DNA of 64,000 nucleotides from an uncultured Clostridia bacterium (GTDB taxonomy: Bacteria; Bacillota; Clostridia; Oscillospirales; Ruminococcaceae), in the NCBI GenBank assembly GCA_947089135.1, contig CAMUJF010000002.1, positions 1-64,000 of the forward strand, written 5' to 3'. Of the stretch, positions 43,568 through 51,273 are shown piece after piece (within the stretch, counting starts at the first letter, position 1; every line of letters starts with the position of its first letter). Under the pieces are notes generated by a model. That model did no database searches and was not told the DNA's origin. It saw only the letters and a program-made list of their open reading frames with translations. Made by a program: the position numbers and the translations under genes.

Positions 43568-43674
43568 AAAGGAGGAGCGTCCCATTAAGGAATATTGCCG
43601 TATAACCTGGCAGCAAAGCTGAGATTCAAGGTGCGGCATATATCCAGATATTTGAACGGGACGCGGAAAACAAA
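43568..43674 (+). promoter_or_regulatory. Shine-Dalgarno separated from alr start by an 88-base structured RNA
   Basis: AAAGGAGG (43568-43575) is followed at once by GCGTCCC (43577-43583), which pairs perfectly with GGGACGC (43658-43664). Inside are TGCCG (43596-43600) / CGGCA (43634-43638) and CAGC (43611-43614) / GCTG (43618-43621), giving a nested, branched structure. Ten bases lie between the closing stem and the alr ATG, with no other ribosome-binding site than a weak GCGGA. Folding would bring the strong site next to the start codon. A small overlapping reading frame (TTG 43595, 31 codons) is also present. Confidence 0.55.
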
Positions 43675-44829
43675 ATGGAGAAGCAGTTTCTGAACCGTAT
43701 CCGTGCGGAGATAGATCTCGGTGCGGCTGAAAAAAATTTTACAGCGCTTAAGGGTTTCCTTTATGATGATTTTACAAAGCCTGCCTGTGTGATAAAGGCC
43801 GACGGCTACGGTCACGGCGACTTGCCGCTGATGAAGCTTTATCAGGAGCTTGGTGCAGACTTCTTTTGCGTATCCAATACCGAGGAGGCTCTGAGACTCA
43901 GAAACGGCGGCTGCACAGGGGATATCCTTATCCTTGGCTGGAGCAGTCCCGATGACGCGGATGTTCTTTCCGAAAACAATATCATCGTTACGCTTGTTTC
44001 AGTGGAAAACGCCATCGCATTTTCTGAAAAGGCTTCAAAGCCTGTAAGAGTCCACATTAAGCTTGACACCGGCATGAGCAGAGTGGGTCTTGACGCAAGC
44101 GACACGGAGCAGTGCGCCTCGGATATTGCAAAGATAGCCGTTCTGCCGAACATTTCCGCGGAGGGAGCGTTCACACATTTTGCCGCGGCGGATAGCCGCC
44201 TTGACGACGACGTATCCTTTACCGAAGATCAGAAGCAGAAATTCCTTGCTGCGGTAAATGCATCCGAACGCTTCGGGGTGCGGTTCAAGCATATCCACTT
44301 TCTTAACAGCGCGGCGACTATATACAGTTATGACAGCCGCAGCACTCTGGCGCGCCTTGGTATCCTTTTGTACGGTCTGAAACCTGCGTATTCGATGAAG
44401 ATACCGTTTGCCCTTCACCCTGTAATGAGCTTGAAAACCGTTGTGTCACAGGTCAAGACCATACATAAGGGCGATACGGTAAGCTATGGAAGAACATACA
44501 CCGCTCCCAGCGACAGAATTATTGTAACGGTTCCCTGCGGCTACGCGGACGGCTACCCCAGACTGCTTTCGGGCAACTGCGAGGCTATTATCCGCGGAAA
44601 ACGCGCTAAGGGCGTAGGCAGGATATGCATGGATCAGATGATGTTTGACGCTACTAAAATAGACGGAGTATCCGAGGGCGACGAGGTGATACTCATCGGT
44701 TCGGACGGCGGCGAGTCCATTGCTGCCGACGATCTTGCGGAGGCATACGGCTCTATAGGATATGAATTGCTGTGCGGCATAGGCAAACGGGTTCCGAGAA
44801 TCTATATCGGAGGCAGTCAAGATAACTGA
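43675..44829 (+). CDS. alr: Alanine racemase
   Basis: 384 residues, cytoplasmic. Interconverts L- and D-alanine for peptidoglycan with pyridoxal phosphate. The cofactor Lys41 lies in VIKADGYGHG. The second catalytic Tyr is in SYGRTYTA. Also seen: HIKLDTGMSRVG, ARLGILLYG, CGYADGYPR and GVGRICMDQ. It has its own long leader with hairpin described separately. Single gene unit, followed by a binding-protein gene with its own promoter. Confidence 0.96.
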   Translation: MEKQFLNRIRAEIDLGAAEKNFTALKGFLYDDFTKPACVIKADGYGHGDLPLMKLYQELGADFFCVSNTEEALRLRNGGCTGDILILGWSSPDDADVLSENNIIVTLVSVENAIAFSEKASKPVRVHIKLDTGMSRVGLDASDTEQCASDIAKIAVLPNISAEGAFTHFAAADSRLDDDVSFTEDQKQKFLAAVNASERFGVRFKHIHFLNSAATIYSYDSRSTLARLGILLYGLKPAYSMKIPFALHPVMSLKTVVSQVKTIHKGDTVSYGRTYTAPSDRIIVTVPCGYADGYPRLLSGNCEAIIRGKRAKGVGRICMDQMMFDATKIDGVSEGDEVILIGSDGGESIAADDLAEAYGSIGYELLCGIGKRVPRIYIGGSQDN

Positions 44830-44892
44830 ACGCCGCTTGCATTATTGTGCAAAATGTCCAAACGAATCATGGGAAATACGTTAATGTAAACG

Positions 44893-44922
44893 TTGACATA
44901 ACTATTTGATTTCTGTTATAAT
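44893..44922 (+). promoter_or_regulatory. Promoter of the second orphan binding-protein gene
   Basis: TTGACA (44893-44898), 18-base spacer, TATAAT (44917-44922). Confidence 0.75.
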
Positions 44923-44965
44923 AGTAATACTGAATAAATTCATTTTATCCGAAAGGACGGTTTTT

Positions 44966-46408
44966 ATGAAAAAATTTAAAAGAATTTTTGCAGGACTTAC
45001 TGCTTTATCAACAGTATGCTCCTTTGCAGCTTGTTCCGGCGACGGAGAACCCGCTGAAACTACTGAAGCTATAACCACCACTCCGGCTGTTACGGTCGAG
45101 ATCAACAGCGAAACGCTTTCTTCTGAGGCTCAGGATCAGATCAGCAGCGTTGCCGATCAGCTTACAGGAGAGCTGGAAAACAAGACCATCAAGTGGTTCT
45201 CGTTCTACGACCCGTTCCACCCCACAACCTCCGGTAATACAAAAGCTCTTTCACTGGAGCTTTTCGAGACCAAATACGGCGGTGAGATTGAATATATCGA
45301 GACTACATGGCAGAACCGTTTCAATGACCTGTCCACAAAGATTATCGGCGGTGACGGCATTGACTTTATCGCCGGCGGAGACCTTGACTCTTTCCCAAAG
45401 GGCATACCAAGCGGTCAGTTTGAGTCCTATGACGAATACATCGACTGGAGCAATCCGCTCTGGGCTGAATGGAAAGACCTTAACGACAAGTTCATCGTTA
45501 ACGGCAAGCACTATATAATCTGTCCTCAGTCCACACTGGGTCAGGTAGTTGTATACAACAGGGGAACTGTTGAAGCTATGGGCTTTGACGATCCTGCGGA
45601 ACTTTTCGAAAAGGGCGAATGGGACTGGGATGCGTTCAAGAATATGCTTGCGGACTATGTTGATCCTGCGCAGGATCAGTACGGTCTTGACGGCTGGTTC
45701 AATGAGCAGCCTCTTATGCTTACGTGCGGCGTACCCTCTGTTGAGCTGAAAGACGGCAGGCTTGTGCACAACCTTAACGATCCCAACCTTGAAAGAGTTA
45801 TGAATTTCATGTACGAACTCAACACGTCCGGTCTTGTTCTCGATAAGAGTCTGTTCAGTTGGACTGAACACCCGGAGTTTATCGGCGAGGGCAGAGAGCT
45901 GTTCTATATCGGCGGTATGTACGTTCTTGAAAGCGCTCCAGAGGTATGGTCGGCTACGTTCGGCAACCAGGAGGACGTTATGTTTGTTCCGCTGCCTAAG
46001 GATCCCGAATCTTCCGAGCACTATGTACCTGCGGGACTTGAAGCCTACATGCTTTGCAAGGGCGCGCAGAATCCCGAAGGCGTTATGAGATTTATGGAGT
46101 GTATACTTGCAGCAAACGCCGATCCTCAGACTCAGGAGCTTGCTCTCGAAAAACGCCGTAATGATTACGGTTGGAGCGATGAGATGATTGATATGCACGC
46201 TTCCGTTACCGAGCTTGCCCGTAAGAATCCTGTATATGATATCCATTCAGGCTGTCCCACAGACCTCTTTGATATCCTTGACAGCGGCGAATACGGTATC
46301 CGCGCTGCATTTGAGGGTCATGAATGGGCAACCACACGCGAGTCGCTTCTGGACGTTGTTGACATTTACATAAATGAATTCAACGAACAGGTAGACGCTT
46401 TGAGCTGA
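44966..46408 (+). CDS. Orphan solute-binding lipoprotein (family 1), paralogue of the 49.5-kb gene
   Basis: 480 residues. Lipobox TVCSFAAC (Cys about 23), a Thr/Glu-rich linker, and a binding domain (FSFYDPFHPTTSGN; ETTWQNRFNDLSTKIIGG; FEKGEWDWDAFKNMLADY). The last segment is typical of binding proteins for complex plant-derived oligosaccharides. No permease or ATPase gene adjoins it. It shares a similar layout and motifs with the product of 49469-50965 (for example W-x-NRFNDLST). ATG 44966 follows GAAAGGA by 8 bases. A strong terminator follows. Confidence 0.88.
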   Translation: MKKFKRIFAGLTALSTVCSFAACSGDGEPAETTEAITTTPAVTVEINSETLSSEAQDQISSVADQLTGELENKTIKWFSFYDPFHPTTSGNTKALSLELFETKYGGEIEYIETTWQNRFNDLSTKIIGGDGIDFIAGGDLDSFPKGIPSGQFESYDEYIDWSNPLWAEWKDLNDKFIVNGKHYIICPQSTLGQVVVYNRGTVEAMGFDDPAELFEKGEWDWDAFKNMLADYVDPAQDQYGLDGWFNEQPLMLTCGVPSVELKDGRLVHNLNDPNLERVMNFMYELNTSGLVLDKSLFSWTEHPEFIGEGRELFYIGGMYVLESAPEVWSATFGNQEDVMFVPLPKDPESSEHYVPAGLEAYMLCKGAQNPEGVMRFMECILAANADPQTQELALEKRRNDYGWSDEMIDMHASVTELARKNPVYDIHSGCPTDLFDILDSGEYGIRAAFEGHEWATTRESLLDVVDIYINEFNEQVDALS

Positions 46409-46449
46409 TAAACTTAATAAGCAAATTTCAAATGTGATACAATAAAATA

Positions 46450-46496
46450 AAAAACCGTCCCGTTTCGGAGTGATCCGCAGCGGGACGGTTTTTTTA
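46450..46496. terminator. Bidirectional intrinsic terminator
   Basis: Thirteen-base stem AAAAACCGTCCCG (46450-46462) / CGGGACGGTTTTT (46481-46493) plus further T residues; it serves the binding-protein gene and the convergent feoA. Confidence 0.9.
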
Positions 46497-46724
46497 TTCA
46501 ACGAGGACTTTTGAGCTGTCCTCCTCGCGAAGAGCAATTACCGCTCCCCTTATCAGATAGGCTATAGGGTCTCCTGCGGGGCTTCTTTGCAGACACAGGA
46601 CGGACGTACCCTCTATCAGACCTATATCCTGCAAACGGCGGCGCATACCGCCCTCGTTAAGCAGTTTCCTGACAGTGGCTGAGGTTCCCTCGCGCATATT
46701 AAACAGCGTCTTTGCTGTATTCAT
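46494..46724 (-). CDS. FeoA-domain protein
   Basis: 76 residues, an SH3-like beta-barrel (ATVRKLLNEGGMRRRLQDIG then LIEGTSVLCLQRSPAGDP, ending IALREEDSSKVLVE). FeoA normally assists the ferrous iron transporter FeoB. No feoB follows or precedes: downstream is a terminator and upstream the inverted-repeat element. It may act with a FeoB encoded elsewhere or be a stand-alone member. AAAGGAG is 9 bases before the ATG. Confidence 0.9.
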   Translation of the reverse strand: MNTAKTLFNMREGTSATVRKLLNEGGMRRRLQDIGLIEGTSVLCLQRSPAGDPIAYLIRGAVIALREEDSSKVLVE

Positions 46725-46754
46725 CAGATTTTACTCCTTTAAGTACAAATTGTC

Positions 46755-47023
46755 GTTATACTAATCCCCATTAGAATTATATGCAATGAGGGATTAGTAT
46801 TAAGCGGTATCCGTCCTATGGCGGAATACCCTTATTACCAATCTATGCGGAAACATTTTTTTTGACACTGTTTTCGGTCAGCCTGTACTTTTTTCGGACT
46901 TGCCCGCATAAATATTTAATACTAATTCACGATAAAAGTGTAGACAAAAAATCTGCGTAAAAATCATGTACGCGAATTTTTGCTTGATTTTTTGTACACT
47001 TTTTGACCGCGGATTAGTATAAC
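46755..47023. mobile_element. MITE-like inverted-repeat element, 269 bp
   Basis: Perfect 13-base terminal inverted repeats: GTTATACTAATCC (46755-46767) and GGATTAGTATAAC (47011-47023). The same terminal motif recurs inside: GGGATTAGTAT at 46790-46800 closes an 11-base inverted repeat with 46758-46768, and ATACTAAT at 46919-46926 opens a near-perfect 102-base hairpin with 47013-47020. Inside that hairpin, 46934-46953 pairs with 46986-47004, and GCGTA with TACGC at the tip. No coding capacity. It fills the gap between feoA and the DUF4830 gene. Confidence 0.65.
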
Positions 47024-47056
47024 AAAACCTGCAAAGGATTAAAGGAGCTGTTTGAC

Positions 47057-47545
47057 GTGAGCAAAGGTTCGTCTAAAAAAGGAATTAAAATATTTTTATT
47101 TTTTATTCTTGCGGCTGTAGCTGTGGCAGCACTGTTTTTATTCTCCAAAGCCAAAGAGGAGAACGAAGCAGACAAGATGTTCACAATGGCGGCAAATGCC
47201 GAAAGGATCGAGTTTCTCAACTCGCAGGGCTGGATAGTCAAGCCCGAACCTGTTTCAAAGGAAGAAATAACTGTTCCCTCCGTTACCGACGAGGCGTACG
47301 CCGACTACGCCGCTTTACAGAAGCAGCAGGGCTTTGACCTTGAAAAGTATCAGGGCAAGCCAGTAACGATCATTACCTATCAGGTGCTGAACTATCCCGA
47401 CCACCCGGAAAACGTTACCGCCACAATGATGATGTCGGGAGACCGTCTGATAGGCGGGGATATCACTCTCGCAGGAGAGGGAGGCTTTGTCAAGCCGCTG
47501 CTGTCTCCGACGGTACAGACCTATCTTGCAGCCGATGCCGAATAA
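47057..47545 (+). CDS. DUF4830 membrane-anchored protein
   Basis: 162 residues. A basic N-terminus and one membrane helix (IFLFFILAAVAVAALFLF) precede an extracytoplasmic domain: ERIEFLNSQGWIVKPEP, DEAYADYAALQKQQGFDL, and GGDITLAGEGGFVKPL, which match DUF4830. Function unknown. GTG start with AAAGGAG 9 bases upstream. A terminator follows. Confidence 0.8.
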   Translation: MSKGSSKKGIKIFLFFILAAVAVAALFLFSKAKEENEADKMFTMAANAERIEFLNSQGWIVKPEPVSKEEITVPSVTDEAYADYAALQKQQGFDLEKYQGKPVTIITYQVLNYPDHPENVTATMMMSGDRLIGGDITLAGEGGFVKPLLSPTVQTYLAADAE

Positions 47546-47546
47546 G

Positions 47547-47592
47547 AAAAACGCTGTCACAAGGGCTATCCCCCTCGCGGCAGCGTTTTTTA
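47547..47592. terminator. Bidirectional terminator between DUF4830 gene and birA
   Basis: Ten-base stem AAAAACGCTG (47547-47556) / CAGCGTTTTT (47581-47590), T-runs on both strands. Confidence 0.85.
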
Positions 47593-47603
47593 GTATTTAT
47601 AGG

Positions 47604-48581
47604 TTACTGATCCTGCTTTACGATCCTGACCGTTCCCGACGTCAGCGCTTTTTCCTCGCCGCTGTCAAGGCGCACAAGCAGTCTGCCTATCTCGTCTATG
47701 CCGATGCAGTCCATTTCTTCGGAGATCTCATTGTGAGTGACCTCGATACGTGTTCCTATAACGTTTGAACGTATGCGGTACTCTTCAAGGAAGCTCTTGT
47801 CCCGAATGGTTTCAAGGCGTTCCTCAAGGCAGTTGAGTATCTCGGCGGCAAGCTGGCTTCTCGACACGGACTTGCCCGACTCCATTTTTACGGACGTGGC
47901 TATATCAGTCAGATTTTTCGGGAACGTAACGTTCTGTACGTTTATGCCCATTCCCACAATAGCGTACTCCAGACCGCCCTGCTCCACGTCAACGGAGGCT
48001 TCTGTAAGTATACCGCATAGCTTTTTTCCGCCCGCGTAGATATCGTTTACCCATTTGATCTTACACTCGATACCGGAGACGTTTTCTATCGCCTCAGCCA
48101 CGGCTACAGCCGCGCAGGACGTGATAAGCAGCGAATGCTCAACGGAAAGCTTGGGTCTGAGTATAACGCTCATGTAGACTCCCATGCCCATAGGGGAATA
48201 AAAGTCTCTTCCCATGCGTCCCTTGCCCTGTGTCTGGACTTCGGACACTACGGTCGTACCGTGTACCGCGCCGAGCTGGGCAAGACTCTTTGCAAAATTA
48301 TTTGTAGAGTCTATTGTTTTGAATACGTCGATTTTCCGTCCCAGAGCTTTAGTTCTGAGGTTGGGAACGATTGACGGCTCGCTTAAAAAATCGCTTTCCT
48401 CTGACAGACAGTACCCCCTGTTTGTCACCGCACATATGGAATAACCTTCTTCCCGAAGAGTTTTGACAGCCTTCCATACCGCGCTTCTTGTCATACCGAC
48501 GCTGCGGGCGATCTCGCTTCCTGACACGCTTTTTCCCTTATTTTCTTCCAGGACGGCCAACACCTTATCCTTTAACGGCAT
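47604..48581 (-). CDS. birA: Bifunctional biotin ligase/repressor BirA
   Basis: 325 residues. An N-terminal winged helix (residues 1-60; SGSEIARSVGMTRSAVWKAV) is followed by the biotin-protein ligase domain (TIDSTNNFAKSL; TQGKGRMGRDFYSP, the adenylate-binding block; IKWVNDIYAGGKKLCGILTE) and a C-terminal SH3-like domain. It attaches biotin to carboxylases and, with the DNA-binding domain present, probably represses biotin genes. No biotin operon in the window. A hairpin (CGCGGAA/TTCCGCG, 48688-48710) lies in its long leader. Confidence 0.95.
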   Translation of the reverse strand: MPLKDKVLAVLEENKGKSVSGSEIARSVGMTRSAVWKAVKTLREEGYSICAVTNRGYCLSEESDFLSEPSIVPNLRTKALGRKIDVFKTIDSTNNFAKSLAQLGAVHGTTVVSEVQTQGKGRMGRDFYSPMGMGVYMSVILRPKLSVEHSLLITSCAAVAVAEAIENVSGIECKIKWVNDIYAGGKKLCGILTEASVDVEQGGLEYAIVGMGINVQNVTFPKNLTDIATSVKMESGKSVSRSQLAAEILNCLEERLETIRDKSFLEEYRIRSNVIGTRIEVTHNEISEEMDCIGIDEIGRLLVRLDSGEEKALTSGTVRIVKQDQ

Positions 48582-48828
48582 AAAAACGCACCTCCGTTTT
48601 GAAACAAATTATTTAATCTGAAGGGGCAATCCGACACAATTACTCCAGCCTGTAGAGCCGTCCGAACCAAGGCAACACACCGATACCCGCGGAAATACAC
48701 ATATTCCGCGTTCCAGTATACTGCAAAAGCATAATATAAGGATACCACAAATCGACCGTTAAGTCAATCACATTTTTTCAAATTTTTCATAAACTGTCAA
48801 AGAGAATACTTTCGGAAAGTGGTTGACA

Positions 48829-49422
48829 ATGCTTAAAATTCTTCTTCTGACGGCGGCCGTCTGCACTGACGGCTTTGCCGCAGCAGCCGGAATAGGAGCG
48901 GCGGGGATAAGGATACCCTTACGTTCTTCTGTAATAATCAGCTTTACGGGAGCGCTGTTTTTATCAGGCTCTGCGGCGTTTGCCGATCTTATCGGACGCT
49001 TTGTTCCCGAAAAGGTATGCGGAGCAGTTTCGTTTGTCCTGCTTATACTTTTGGGGCTGTTCAACCTGTTTCAGGGTTATTTTAAACGCCTTGCGGAACG
49101 TCTGAAAAAAAGCGGAAAAAATCAGAATCCCGCCGTACTGTTTTTCGACGGTGCGGCTGCGGATACGGACAATTCCAAAAGCATTTCCCCCCGCGAGGCT
49201 GTAACCCTTGCCGCCGCCTTGTCCGCTGACTCCCTTGTCACAGGCGTAAGCGCGGGTCTTGACAATTTGAATGTTCCCATGCTTGCTGCGGTCTCTTTTG
49301 CCGCGGGATTGCTTACCATATCCCTCGGCTGGCGGTTGGGACGCAAAATAGCCTCCTCACCGAATATTAAGCTCGGCTGGCTGTGCGGAGCCGCGCTGAT
49401 CGTTCTTGCATTTCTCAAATGA
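48829..49422 (+). CDS. ytaF: Sporulation membrane protein YtaF (MntP-like)
   Basis: About 197 residues, six predicted membrane helices in two repeats. The duplicated Asp-containing motif is visible (TAAVCTDGFAAAAGIG and ALSADSLVTGVSAG), as in MntP/YtaF putative manganese exporters. A hydrophilic loop (residues 88-118) sits between halves. Together with spoIIID and dacF it supports a spore-forming lifestyle. The start is ATG 48829; the TTG two codons earlier is possible. Confidence 0.85.
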   Translation: MLKILLLTAAVCTDGFAAAAGIGAAGIRIPLRSSVIISFTGALFLSGSAAFADLIGRFVPEKVCGAVSFVLLILLGLFNLFQGYFKRLAERLKKSGKNQNPAVLFFDGAAADTDNSKSISPREAVTLAAALSADSLVTGVSAGLDNLNVPMLAAVSFAAGLLTISLGWRLGRKIASSPNIKLGWLCGAALIVLAFLK

Positions 49423-49462
49423 TTACGGCTGCCGGAGCTTTGTCCGACAGCCGTAAGGCTTT
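49423..49462. terminator. Stem-loop between ytaF and convergent binding-protein gene
   Basis: Nine-base stem TTACGGCTG (49423-49431) / CAGCCGTAA (49448-49456), followed by GGCTTTAT. Confidence 0.7.
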
Positions 49463-49468
49463 ATAAAA

Positions 49469-50965
49469 TTACATTTCGGAAACCTTAGTCTGAAGCTCGG
49501 TATTTACCTCGTCAACAAGCATTATGATAGTGTCCGCAATGGATTCTCTTGTTGAAGCCCAGTCTGTACCGTGCATTGCAGCTCTTACACCAACATCGTC
49601 GCCGCCCTGCGTTGTATAGGAAGCGATATCGGTGGAGCAGCCCGAAGCAAGGTCGTATACGGGGTACTGGTTAGCGATTTCATGGATCTCCTTAAGCTGA
49701 TCGTAGATAGCCTCTGACCACTGATAGTCGTCCAGAGCTTTTCTTCTGGAGATAGCCTCTGCGCCCTCGTCGGCAGCACCTACGATATTGCACTCAGCGT
49801 AGAGCGCTACGCCCTGAGGATTGGTCGCACCCTTACAGAGAGCGAAGCCGTTTATCTTTGCTACCTGATACGGGTCAGAATCAGCAGGAGACGGAACCGG
49901 AGCAATACCCAGATTCGCGGGATCAAGCTTTGTTGACCATGTGGCAGGGTCTGATCTTATAGCGTATGGTCCAATGATGTAGAAGAGCTGTCTGCCTTCG
50001 CCTATCATCTGAGGCTGCTCCTGCCATGAGAACTGCTCTCTGGGGAATATAAGTCCGTCTGTAAACAGATCATACTGGAAGTTCATTTCTTTTTCCATGC
50101 CGGGATCGTTAAGGTTGCAGACAAGCTGTCCGTCAACAGAGCTTACTGTAGGAACACCGCCGGAGCAGAGAAGAGCGTTTTCTGACCAGTATCCGTCGAG
50201 GCCCCACTGGTCGTTCTCCTCGTCAACAAAGTCCTGAAGCATCTTCTTGAAAGAATCCCAGTTCCACGTGCCTTCTTTGTACATCTCCCAGGGATCGTCA
50301 AAGCCGTTAGCCTCGATCGTAGCCTTGTTATAGATAACGATCTCCTCGGCTTCAACGCCGGTTACAAACTGGAAGTGCTTTCCGCCGAAGTTGAATATAT
50401 CCATAGCATTGGCGGTATTCTGCCATATGGCGGAATTTATGTCAATATACTCGTCAACAGGCTGGAACATTCCGCTGATGATTCCCTTGGGGTAGTTGTA
50501 AACGTCGTCGCCGGGGAAGAAGTCGATACCCTCGCCGCCGAGAACGTATGTAGACAAGTCGTTGAAGCGGTTCTCCCATGTGGTCTGATAGAATTTAACG
50601 GAACCGCCGTATTTTCTCTCGAACATTTCCAGCGCAACGGATTTGGACGCGCCGTTGCCCGAGGGATTGATATCGTAGTGGGCAAGCCACTTAATTTCGT
50701 TATTTTCAAGTGTAACATCCTGAAGCTGGGACATAGCATTTTCAATAACGGATTCCTCGTCACTCTCAAGACCCGCTTCGTTTACTGCAACTGTAGCCGC
50801 TGTTGTTGTAACGGTCTCGGAAGTGGTAGTTACTTCGGCTTCTCCGCCGCCACCGCCGTTGCCTCCGTCGCCTGTTCCCTGACCGTCATCGCCGCCGCAG
50901 GCTGCAAATCCGGCTGTCATTGCGAGAGCCATGATCCCTGCAAGAATTTTTTTGGTGTTCTTCAT
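49469..50965 (-). CDS. Orphan solute-binding lipoprotein (family 1), paralogue of the 45-kb gene
   Basis: 498 residues. Lipobox AGFAAC (Cys about 21), a Gly-rich then Thr-rich linker, and the binding domain (WLAHYDINPSGNGASK; TTWENRFNDLSTYVLGG; YKEGTWNWDSFKKMLQDF). Architecture and several blocks parallel the gene at 44966-46408. No permease or ATPase nearby. AGGAGG precedes ATG 50965. Strong promoter at 51015-51043. Abundant lipoproteins of this sort are typical of fibre-degrading Ruminococcus relatives. Confidence 0.88.
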   Translation of the reverse strand: MKNTKKILAGIMALAMTAGFAACGGDDGQGTGDGGNGGGGGEAEVTTTSETVTTTAATVAVNEAGLESDEESVIENAMSQLQDVTLENNEIKWLAHYDINPSGNGASKSVALEMFERKYGGSVKFYQTTWENRFNDLSTYVLGGEGIDFFPGDDVYNYPKGIISGMFQPVDEYIDINSAIWQNTANAMDIFNFGGKHFQFVTGVEAEEIVIYNKATIEANGFDDPWEMYKEGTWNWDSFKKMLQDFVDEENDQWGLDGYWSENALLCSGGVPTVSSVDGQLVCNLNDPGMEKEMNFQYDLFTDGLIFPREQFSWQEQPQMIGEGRQLFYIIGPYAIRSDPATWSTKLDPANLGIAPVPSPADSDPYQVAKINGFALCKGATNPQGVALYAECNIVGAADEGAEAISRRKALDDYQWSEAIYDQLKEIHEIANQYPVYDLASGCSTDIASYTTQGGDDVGVRAAMHGTDWASTRESIADTIIMLVDEVNTELQTKVSEM

Positions 50966-51014
50966 TAAATAACCTCCTATTTTATTTCGCTGAGTCAACA
51001 TATCTGCACTTTTT

Positions 51015-51043
51015 ATTATAGCAAAATCCGTCATAAAAGTCAA
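51015..51043 (-). promoter_or_regulatory. Promoter of the 49.5-kb binding-protein gene
   Basis: Minus strand TTGACT (51038-51043), 17-base spacer, TATAAT (51015-51020). The remainder of 50966-51273 is AT-rich, with a TATAAT at about 51185 probably serving the GH9 gene. Confidence 0.8.
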
Positions 51044-51273
51044 CCAACAATTTAGATATTTTAACAGCCTGCTATTATATATTTTCTACAAAAAAATGCT
51101 TATTTTTTCCTTATACTATGTCAATTTAACAAAAATGTAAAAAAAACAATGAAAAAGCTTATCACTTTTGTGCATAAAATAATGTATAATTATATCAAAG
51201 GAAAAATCAGTTTGCATCGTATGTTTTAAAAAGCATACAGATTATCTCCGGTACGCGGAAGGGGGGTCGGCCT

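Noticed and set aside
43595..43694. 31-codon reading frame (TTG start) overlapping the alr start as a leader peptide
   Set aside because: The distance from the ribosome-binding site (about 19 bases) is too long and it starts inside a predicted stem; kept only as an alternative to the folded-RNA interpretation.
45251..46246. Open frame of 331 codons on the minus strand
   Set aside because: Lies wholly antisense to a clear binding-protein gene with lipobox and good ribosome-binding site; its translation resembles no family and is rich in residues expected from complementing biased codons.
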